Assembly: GCA_902796815.1 (NCBI GenBank)
Contig: CADBQL010000290.1
Coordinates: 1-10,978 of the forward strand
DNA from: an uncultured Coriobacteriaceae bacterium
Lineage (GTDB): Bacteria > Actinomycetota > Coriobacteriia > Coriobacteriales > Eggerthellaceae
DNA: 10,978 bases
Direction: 5' to 3'
Within the stretch, counting starts at the first letter, position 1. Each line of letters begins with the position of its first letter. Both the position numbers and the translations under genes were made by a program. Shown in pieces: positions 6,215 through 10,978 of this stretch. Below the pieces are notes generated by a model. It did no database searches, was not told the DNA's origin, and saw only the letters and a list, made by a program, of their open reading frames with translations.

Positions 6215-7534
6215 CTATCGCTCCGGCTCGATGACCTTCATGCCACCCATGTAGGGCACGAGCACATCAGGCACCTTGATGGAGCCATCTGCTTGCTGAT
6301 AGTTCTCGATGATGGCAGCCATGGTGCGTCCGACCGCAAGGCCCGAACCGTTCAGCGTATGCACGAGGCGCGTCCCCTTGAAGTTTGCCGGATCCTTGTA
6401 GCGCATACCCATGCGACGCGCCTGGAAATCGGTGCAGTTCGAGCAGCTCGAAATCTCCTTGTAATCGTTGTAGCAGGGTAGCCAGACTTCCAAGTCATAG
6501 GTCTTGGTCGCAGAAAAGCCCAGATCGCCCGTGCACAGGCTGATTACACGATACGGCAATCCCAGAAGCTGCAGGATGTTCTCGGCATCGGCGACCATGG
6601 CCTCGAGCTCGTCGAAGGACTTCTCGGGTTCGCAGATCTTAACCATCTCGACTTTGTCGAATTGATGCACACGGATGAGTCCGCGCGTGTCGCGACCGGC
6701 GGCCCCCGCTTCCTCGCGGAAACACGGCGTGAACGCACAATAGTGCTTAGGCAGCTCATCGACCGAAAGCGTCTCTTCTGCATGAAGGTTCGTCAGCTGC
6801 ACCTCGGCCGTCGGGATGAGGTAGAGGTTATCGCCCGCCTTGTCAGAAGCGCCCTCCATGTCGGTCGCGAACGTCTTGAACATGTCGTTTTCGAACTTGG
6901 GAAGCTGACCGGTACCCGTCATCGTACGCGCGTTGGCCATAACCGGCAGCCACCATTCCTTGTAGCCACGGCTCGTATGCGTGTCGGCCATAAAATTGAT
7001 AATGGAACGCTCGAGGCGCGCGCCGGCGCCACCGAGCACGATGAAGCGACTCGCCGCAAGTTTCGCGCCGCGCTCGAAGTCGATGATGCCCAGCTCGGGA
7101 CCAAGATCCCAATGTGCCTTGGGCTCGAAGTCAAACTCGGTCGGGGTACCCCAGCGGCGCACTTCGGGATTGTCATTTTCGTCATCGCCCACCGGCGTGG
7201 TATCAGACGGCATGTTCGGCGTATGCAATAGCAAATCGTGAAGCTCGGCATCGATGCGATCGCGCTCGGCGCTTGCGGATGCCAAGTCCTCTTTAATCTG
7301 AGCCACGCGCGCTTTTGCCGAATCGGCCTCGTCGCGCTTGCCTTCCTTCATAAGCGCGCCAATCTGCTTGGAAAGCTGGTTGCGCTCCGCCTGCAGCGCC
7401 TCTTCTTTCATAATCGAGGCTCGACGCGTCTCGTCGAGCGCCGCAAACGATTCGGCATCCCAGGTGGCATGGCGATTTTTCATGGCCTCGGCCACGGCTT
7501 GCTGGTTTTCACGCACAAACTTGATATCGAGCAT
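6215..7534 (-). CDS. serS: Seryl-tRNA synthetase
   Basis: 439 residues, near the usual 420-430. It charges tRNA-Ser (and tRNA-Sec if present) with serine in the cytoplasm. The N-terminal tRNA-binding arm starts MLDIKFVREN, and a long antiparallel coiled coil spans about residues 25-100. The class II core shows the motif 1 region LERSIINFMADTH (174-186); the TAE loop (242-244, serine binding); motif 2 CFREEAGAAGRDTRGLIRVHQF (about 271-292; Arg273 contacts ATP); and motif 3 NGSGLAVGRTMAAIIENYQ (395-413; Arg403). The C-terminus VLVPYMGG is typical. The start at 7534 fits the universal MLDIK beginning; the frame open to 7627 adds 31 unrelated residues and crosses the likely promoter. GGGAG lies ten bases before the ATG. 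The leader is too short for a T-box. It is divergent from the small membrane-protein/kinase pair and upstream of the anchored membrane protein. Confidence 0.97.
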   Translation of the reverse strand: MLDIKFVRENQQAVAEAMKNRHATWDAESFAALDETRRASIMKEEALQAERNQLSKQIGALMKEGKRDEADSAKARVAQIKEDLASASAERDRIDAELHDLLLHTPNMPSDTTPVGDDENDNPEVRRWGTPTEFDFEPKAHWDLGPELGIIDFERGAKLAASRFIVLGGAGARLERSIINFMADTHTSRGYKEWWLPVMANARTMTGTGQLPKFENDMFKTFATDMEGASDKAGDNLYLIPTAEVQLTNLHAEETLSVDELPKHYCAFTPCFREEAGAAGRDTRGLIRVHQFDKVEMVKICEPEKSFDELEAMVADAENILQLLGLPYRVISLCTGDLGFSATKTYDLEVWLPCYNDYKEISSCSNCTDFQARRMGMRYKDPANFKGTRLVHTLNGSGLAVGRTMAAIIENYQQADGSIKVPDVLVPYMGGMKVIEPER

Positions 7535-7564
7535 GTGTTTTGCACTCCCTTTCGATTTAAAGAT

Positions 7565-7589
7565 GGGTTTCAGTATAGGGCAAAAACCC
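7565..7589. promoter_or_regulatory. Palindrome around the serS -10 box, possible operator
   Basis: GGGTTT (7565-7570) and AAACCC (7584-7589) form a spaced inverted repeat with 13 bases between, which includes the likely serS -10. It may be an operator or only an RNA stem. Only the sequence symmetry supports it. Confidence 0.3.
7572..7577 (-). promoter_or_regulatory. Candidate -10 box of serS
   Basis: The minus strand reads TATACT, 37 bases before the serS ATG, predicting a leader of about 30 bases. No recognisable -35 sits 16-18 bases upstream, so support is modest. Confidence 0.4.
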
Positions 7590-7590
7590 G

Positions 7591-7599
7591 TGCTAGTAT
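7591..7599 (+). promoter_or_regulatory. Candidate extended -10 for the plus-strand membrane-protein/kinase pair
   Basis: TGCTAGTAT fits an extended -10 (TGn plus a TATAAT-like hexamer) 77 bases before the first plus-strand ATG. The -35 is poor (TTTCAG with a 20-base spacer). It is offered because the divergent gap must hold a plus-strand promoter and this is the best match I see. Confidence 0.3.
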
Positions 7600-7627
7600 T
7601 ACCGTTACAAGAAACTGACGTACCCAC

Positions 7628-7655
7628 GAGTCGTTAGGGCTTTTCCCTTCGGCTC
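7628..7655. repeat. Palindromic element in the leader of the plus-strand pair
   Basis: GAGTCG (7628-7633) pairs with CGGCTC (7650-7655) using one G-U, and AGGG (7636-7639) with CCCT (7645-7648) around a CTTTT loop. The segment CCCTTCGGCTCATTC is nearly the same as at 3274-3287 within the aminotransferase-ddl gap, indicating two copies of one element. It ends just before the AAGGCAGG ribosome site of the next gene. Confidence 0.5.
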
Positions 7656-7675
7656 ATTCGAGCAAGGCAGGCGGG

Positions 7676-7873
7676 ATGGACTTCGAATCAATCTATCATT
7701 TCCTTTTCGAAACTTATGTGGGTATCGGTGTACTCGTGGGAATATCCCTCGTCTTGTGCACCGTCGTCGCCGCTTTACTCGAGCTCAGAACTCGCAAAAC
7801 CTACGTCGACCGCGGCCCGAGCGAAGATGGCGACGAATGGTCAATCTTTGACGATAGCGATCAGGAACAGTAG
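7676..7873 (+). CDS. Small single-pass membrane protein
   Basis: 65 residues; family not recognised. A short N-terminus (MDFESIYHFLFETY) leads to one hydrophobic helix (about 15-36, VGIGVLVGISLVLCTVVAALLE), then basic residues RTRK, which by positive-inside place the C-terminus in the cytoplasm, and a strongly acidic tail (about 49-65, EDGDEWSIFDDSDQEQ). There is no cleavable signal peptide. AAGGCAGG precedes the ATG. It is the first of two plus-strand genes; the kinase start is 48 bases after its stop, so co-transcription is likely. The acidic tail holds two Ser and a Tyr-free stretch and could interact with or be phosphorylated by the kinase; that is inference. The frame is convincing because of its helix-plus-charged-tail design and tight placement. 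Confidence 0.75.
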   Translation: MDFESIYHFLFETYVGIGVLVGISLVLCTVVAALLELRTRKTYVDRGPSEDGDEWSIFDDSDQEQ

Positions 7874-7885
7874 CAGAAAGTCATG

Positions 7886-7909
7886 GGCCGGCCAGCGAGC
7901 CGGGCTGGC
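7886..7909 (+). other. Leader hairpin and 8-bp palindrome before the kinase start
   Basis: GGCCGGCC (7886-7893) is a perfect 8-bp palindrome, and GCCAGC (7891-7896) pairs with GCTGGC (7904-7909). The stem ends directly before the AGAGGGG ribosome site. It could influence initiation of the kinase. Its presence also argues that the ATG at 7883 is not the real start. Confidence 0.35.
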
Positions 7910-7916
7910 AGAGGGG
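7910..7916 (+). promoter_or_regulatory. Ribosome binding site of the kinase gene
   Basis: AGAGGGG lies five bases before ATG at 7922. The alternative in-frame ATG at 7883 has only AGAAAG before it, so 7922 is preferred. Confidence 0.65.
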
Positions 7917-7921
7917 ATTCG

Positions 7922-9856
7922 ATGGCGCAAGAATTGATACTCGATCGATATGAACCTTTGGGCACGGCTGGCGAAGGCGGATTCGGCACGGTTACAATCG
8001 CATGGGATCCGCGCATCCAACGGCACGTCGCCATAAAGACCATTCGAATAACCGAGCTCGATGCAGCGCGCGCGGCGTTGCCCGGCGCCCAGGCGGTTTC
8101 CGATTCTGGCATCAGCGAAATCGAGCAGCCTCATCCTGAAGAGCCCTCAGATCAAGTGACGGCACTTGCGCACCTGCCTGGCCTCGATGAAGCGCGCACG
8201 GCGGCCATGATGGCCGACCCGCGAATCGTGACCGTATATGACTTCGAGGTTAGAGATCGTACGGCTTACTTGATTATGGAGTATGTCGAGGGCATAACGC
8301 TAACGGACCTACTTGTCGACTATGCCGATTACCTGACGCTTGACATTATCGCAGCTGTGTTCGAGTCGGTTTCGGGCGCACTTGAAGTTGCCCACGAATC
8401 GGGCGTGCTGCACCTCGACATCAAACCCGACAACATCTTGATAAACGCACAAGGCCAGGTAAAAGTCACCGATTTTGGCTTGGCGACCTTGGCCGACGCC
8501 TCGGGCGCGGGACGAACCGGCGGCGGCACCATCGGCTACATGCCTCCCGAGCAAATCAGGCGCGAATCACTTGACGCGCGTGCCGACGAATGGGCGCTCG
8601 CATCTGTCACGTACGAGATGCTGACAGGATCGAACCTGTTCCGCGTCGAAAAACTTGCCGACGCCGAAGCCGCCATTCGCGATGCAGAGCTAGTACTCCC
8701 CTCGCTTTGCTGGAAGGAGATCGACGAGCAAATCGACGACGTCGTGTTTTTTGCGCTCGACCCAGAGCGTGAAGAGCGTTATGCGAGCGTGGCAGATTTC
8801 GCAGAGGAAATGAAGAAGTTTCTCGGCGACCCGCAAAGCGGCGCAATTCAACTGCAGCTCATCGTCGAAGACGCGCTCGGAGACGACATAGAAGACGACG
8901 AGGTGAGCAAAGAGCGAAAAGCCCGGATTGGACGCGCCGCCGAATCAGGGCCTACGTTGACCGAACGTTTTCTCGACGTTCTCAAAGCAGGTGTTGACGA
9001 AGAGGAGCCGGTCGATACCGATGCCGAAATCGAGCAGGAGGTCGAGAAGGGAAAACCCCCCGCTCCTTCTCGCGAGCCTCTGGCATCGCGCATACCAAAG
9101 CCACTGACCAACGTGCTTGGTCATGTGTTCGGGGCAATCGGGAGCGGATTCGTGGCCGCATTGGCGTTGACTAACATGGAGCCGCTGATGACCGCATTGG
9201 GCGCTAGCGCAAGCTACGGAGTCGGCATACTGGTGGCGATAGTGGCGGCGCTCGGCGCGATTCGCTCGCATATCGGCGCGCTCGTATCGTTTGCCCTGCT
9301 TTCGGTCGCACTCATCATGTGTGGGCACCCCATAGCTGGCGCCGTTTTCCTCATCGCAAGTTTTGCCTGGTGGTATTCGGTTGGCCACGACGGCAACGCA
9401 GCCGCCAACGTGGCACTGCTACTTCCGCTTGCAGGTGCATTTGGCGGAAACACCCTTGTGCCGTTTATGGCCGGCGCATCCCTTCGCCCTGCGAAGGCCA
9501 TCGTGACAACCGTTTTCGCCGTTGTGCTCGCATTGATTTTGGCAGGTTTCGGAACGCATAACCTACTCGGCTGGAACGTGCTGGCCAATGGTGATTTCGG
9601 CGCTTCGGAAGTCACGACTTCGGTGACACATCTGCTTACACAGCCCTCGACGTGGGCAACCGTTGTCGGATGGCTCGTCGCGACAATCGTGCTTTCGCTC
9701 GTGCGCATGCGCGAATCCCGCGCGCTCACCGTGCTGGGTATATCGATCGCGCTCGTCGCTGTGCTCGTCGGCTCGCTTGCGTTTGCCTCCCCAACGCCGC
9801 AGCTCATCATCTCGGCCATCATCGCCGCCACGATCCTCGTCGGCGTCCTCGTCTAA
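7922..9856 (+). CDS. Membrane Ser/Thr protein kinase (Hanks type) with polytopic C-terminal half
   Basis: 644 residues. The kinase domain spans about residues 9-300. It shows a Gly-rich loop GTAGEGGFGTV (14-24); VAIK with Lys39; a helix C Glu, probably Glu90 (LDEARTAAMM), after an unusual roughly 40-residue acidic insert; catalytic loop HLDIKPDN (164-171; Asp166, Lys168, Asn171); DFGLA with Asp184; an MPPE P+1 element (Glu210); and ADEWALA of helix F (Asp222). The Arg of HRD is Leu, so it is a non-RD kinase, usually not dependent on activation-loop phosphorylation. An acidic linker (about 300-395) leads to 8-9 hydrophobic helices (about 400-644) rather than the single helix and PASTA or beta-propeller exterior of typical PknB/PknD. 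It probably phosphorylates cytoplasmic or membrane partners on Ser/Thr; no substrate is shown. A small one-pass protein gene precedes it. The stop is followed by palindromic repeats. Confidence 0.88.
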   Translation: MAQELILDRYEPLGTAGEGGFGTVTIAWDPRIQRHVAIKTIRITELDAARAALPGAQAVSDSGISEIEQPHPEEPSDQVTALAHLPGLDEARTAAMMADPRIVTVYDFEVRDRTAYLIMEYVEGITLTDLLVDYADYLTLDIIAAVFESVSGALEVAHESGVLHLDIKPDNILINAQGQVKVTDFGLATLADASGAGRTGGGTIGYMPPEQIRRESLDARADEWALASVTYEMLTGSNLFRVEKLADAEAAIRDAELVLPSLCWKEIDEQIDDVVFFALDPEREERYASVADFAEEMKKFLGDPQSGAIQLQLIVEDALGDDIEDDEVSKERKARIGRAAESGPTLTERFLDVLKAGVDEEEPVDTDAEIEQEVEKGKPPAPSREPLASRIPKPLTNVLGHVFGAIGSGFVAALALTNMEPLMTALGASASYGVGILVAIVAALGAIRSHIGALVSFALLSVALIMCGHPIAGAVFLIASFAWWYSVGHDGNAAANVALLLPLAGAFGGNTLVPFMAGASLRPAKAIVTTVFAVVLALILAGFGTHNLLGWNVLANGDFGASEVTTSVTHLLTQPSTWATVVGWLVATIVLSLVRMRESRALTVLGISIALVAVLVGSLAFASPTPQLIISAIIAATILVGVLV

Positions 9857-9862
9857 CGCACG

Positions 9863-9967
9863 AATGAGTTTCGCCCCGAATGAGTCGCGCCCCTGGGGCG
9901 AAACTCATTTCCGGATGAGTCGCGCCCCTGGGGCATGACTCAGTGCGCCTTTGGGGTGAAACTCGTA
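9863..9967. repeat. Cluster of palindromic repeats after the kinase gene
   Basis: Perfect 15-bp arms AATGAGTTTCGCCCC (9863-9877) and GGGGCGAAACTCATT (9895-9909) form the largest stem. Inside and beyond lies a 20-bp direct repeat beginning ATGAGTCGCGCCCC at 9880-9899 and 9915-9934, itself self-complementary at GCCCC-T-GGGGC. The second copy ends GACTCA (9937-9942). A worn further copy reads GCGCCTTTGGGGTGAAACTCG (9945-9965). Units are about 35 bases apart. The cluster begins seven bases after the kinase stop and lies between convergent genes, so a bidirectional transcript end is possible, but no U-tract is seen. Confidence 0.75.
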
Positions 9968-9972
9968 TCGTA

Positions 9973-10221
9973 GATCCTTCCTGCGCGCCGCCCCTTGGGT
10001 TCCCGCCAGCAGGCCCTCCCCGGGCCTTTCGAGCGCCCCCTTTTCGACCGCGCGCATAAAAAGCGGCTATGCCTGCAGGCGCAGAGTGCATGGCGTGGGG
10101 GAGCCACTTCTTACGCCCCAGATCGCCGCTTTCTTTGCGCGGTCGAAAAGGGGAACAAGCGCGAGACGGCCCGGGGAGGGCCTGCTGGCGGGAACCCGAG
10201 GGGCGGCGCGCAGGACGGATC
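9973..10221. repeat. 249-bp long inverted repeat, MITE-like or giant palindromic element
   Basis: The outer arms 9973-10026 and 10168-10221 match over 54 positions with two mismatches (start GATCC-x-TCCTGCGCGCC). After a short non-matching part, a second 17-bp perfect pair follows: CCCCTTTTCGACCGCGC at 10037-10053 against 10137-10153. The 83-base centre contains GCCTGCAGGC (10071-10080, a perfect palindrome), and AAGCGGC can meet GCCGCTT. No transposase or ORF of likely coding character is inside; open frames crossing it are readings of the palindrome. No target duplication is evident at its edges. The whole gap 9857-10237 therefore holds only repeats. Confidence 0.8.
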
Positions 10222-10237
10222 GTTGGGAGCAGTCTCG

Positions 10238-10978
10238 CTACCCCAGAAGCGCGGCGACTTTCCCGAGGAGAAGTTCGAAGCTCACGCCACGTTCTTGGAA
10301 GTGAGGCTGTTTGGTCGAGACCTCGATGGCGTCGCGCGTGAGGTTGCCGGCGAACCAAGCGGCCTCGAACAGCGACTTACCTGCCATAACGCCTGCAAGC
10401 AAGCACGAGCAGTACAAATCGCCCGTACCATGCAGCATATACGGAATAAACTCGTTGTGCACTTCGAAGACATCGCAATCCACGCCGCCGACGAAATTGC
10501 GGATTTCGTTTTCGCCATCGCGCTGAATGCCCTTGAGCACGACGTTTTTTGCACCGCGTGCGATTAATGCTTCTATAAGCTCTTTTGCCTGGTCGTTCGA
10601 AATATTCGTACCCGTCCACTCGCGCTCGAGAATGATGGCAGCCTCAGTCAAGTTCGGGGTGAGAATGTCTGCTTCGCCAGCAAGTTCAGCCATGGCCTGG
10701 CATAGTTCGGGCGTATAGGTCGGATACACCTTTCCATGGTCGGCCATGACCGGATCTACTACGCGCAATGCGTTCGGATACGTCGCGTATATGTCACGGA
10801 TGATGTCGACTTGCTCGGGAGCGCCCAAAAAGCCCGAATAGACGGCGTCGATTTCGACGTCGATGCCCTTCCAAGCTGCCAGGTAATCACCGAGTATCGC
10901 CGTCGTGTCATGCATGTACCAGCCCGGAAACGCCGTATGCGACGAAAACAGTCCTGTCGGCACGGGGCAGACATCGGC
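10238..10978 (-). CDS. pdxK: Pyridoxal/pyridoxamine kinase, 5' end beyond window
   Basis: 247 codons are visible and the frame runs off the right edge, so about 30 N-terminal residues are missing. Ribokinase-superfamily B6 kinase signatures are present: PVPTGLFSSHTAFPGWY near the visible start; VYSGFLGAPEQVDII; VVDPVMADHGKVYPTY; DILTPNLTEAAIIL; VVLKGI; and the catalytic anion-hole and base motif HGTGDLY (usually GTGD-h-F), followed by the C-terminal helices. It phosphorylates pyridoxal, pyridoxamine or pyridoxine with ATP in B6 salvage, giving PLP, which the aminotransferase in this window also needs. The usual length is about 280 residues and the visible part fits. It is convergent with the kinase gene; its stop codon is 16 bases from the long inverted repeat. 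PdxK and PdxY cannot be told apart with the N-terminus missing. Confidence 0.88.
   Translation of the reverse strand, partial: ADVCPVPTGLFSSHTAFPGWYMHDTTAILGDYLAAWKGIDVEIDAVYSGFLGAPEQVDIIRDIYATYPNALRVVDPVMADHGKVYPTYTPELCQAMAELAGEADILTPNLTEAAIILEREWTGTNISNDQAKELIEALIARGAKNVVLKGIQRDGENEIRNFVGGVDCDVFEVHNEFIPYMLHGTGDLYCSCLLAGVMAGKSLFEAAWFAGNLTRDAIEVSTKQPHFQERGVSFELLLGKVAALLG

Noticed and set aside
7535..7675. T-box leader for serS
   Set aside because: The likely leader is about 30 bases, far too short for a T-box, and no T-box consensus is seen.
9863..9967. CRISPR array
   Set aside because: Repeats are self-palindromic with only about 15 bases between the exact copies, the spacers are not unique, and no cas gene is nearby.
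9973..10221. Insertion sequence with terminal inverted repeats
   Set aside because: Only about 83 bases lie between the arms, no transposase frame is present, and no target duplication is visible.
9819..10567. Open frames of 179 and 190 codons on opposite strands across the repeats
   Set aside because: They run through the inverted repeat and into the kinase or pdxK genes in other frames; the composition is Arg/Gly/Pro-rich, as expected of GC-rich shadow reading.

Overview
The window is GC-rich, gene-dense bacterial chromosome with no transposase, integrase, phage gene, CRISPR array, rRNA or tRNA visible. A PRC-barrel protein, a YtxH protein, a membrane-tethered Ser/Thr kinase and short leaders would fit a high-GC Gram-positive such as an actinobacterial or Coriobacteriia-type anaerobe. 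That placement is inference from gene style; no marker here fixes the taxon.

Layout. Bases 1-7534 carry eight genes on the minus strand. In transcription order (right to left) they are: serS; an anchored protein with a lipocalin-like exterior; a small protein resembling the N-terminal domain of cyanophycin synthetase; a class I PLP aminotransferase; a divergent D-Ala-D-Ala ligase (Ddl); a YtxH protein; a PRC-barrel protein with a TTG start; and a TVP38/TMEM64 membrane protein cut by the window edge. Bases 7676-9856 carry two plus-strand genes, a 65-residue one-pass membrane protein and a kinase with a polytopic C-terminal half, divergent from serS. Bases 9857-10237, between convergent genes, hold no gene but a run of short palindromic repeats and then a 249-bp long inverted repeat. 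Bases 10238-10978 hold the 3' part of a pyridoxal/pyridoxamine kinase gene on the minus strand.

How it fits together. Three of the minus-strand genes (aminotransferase, Ddl, cyanophycin-synthetase-N-like protein) are amino-acid or peptide-ligation themed. The first two of them in transcription order are 8 bases apart and the second lacks a good ribosome site, suggesting coupled translation. YtxH, PRC-barrel and TVP38 look like an envelope or membrane set with its own promoter.

The least ordinary features are: the active-site substitutions in Ddl; the stand-alone cyanophycin-synthetase-N-like protein; the kinase whose catalytic loop is HLD rather than HRD; and a family of intergenic palindromes built on ATGAG/CTCAT and GAGTC/GACTC arms, present at four intergenic sites. 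I do not see a complete, clearly new multi-gene defence or biosynthetic system.
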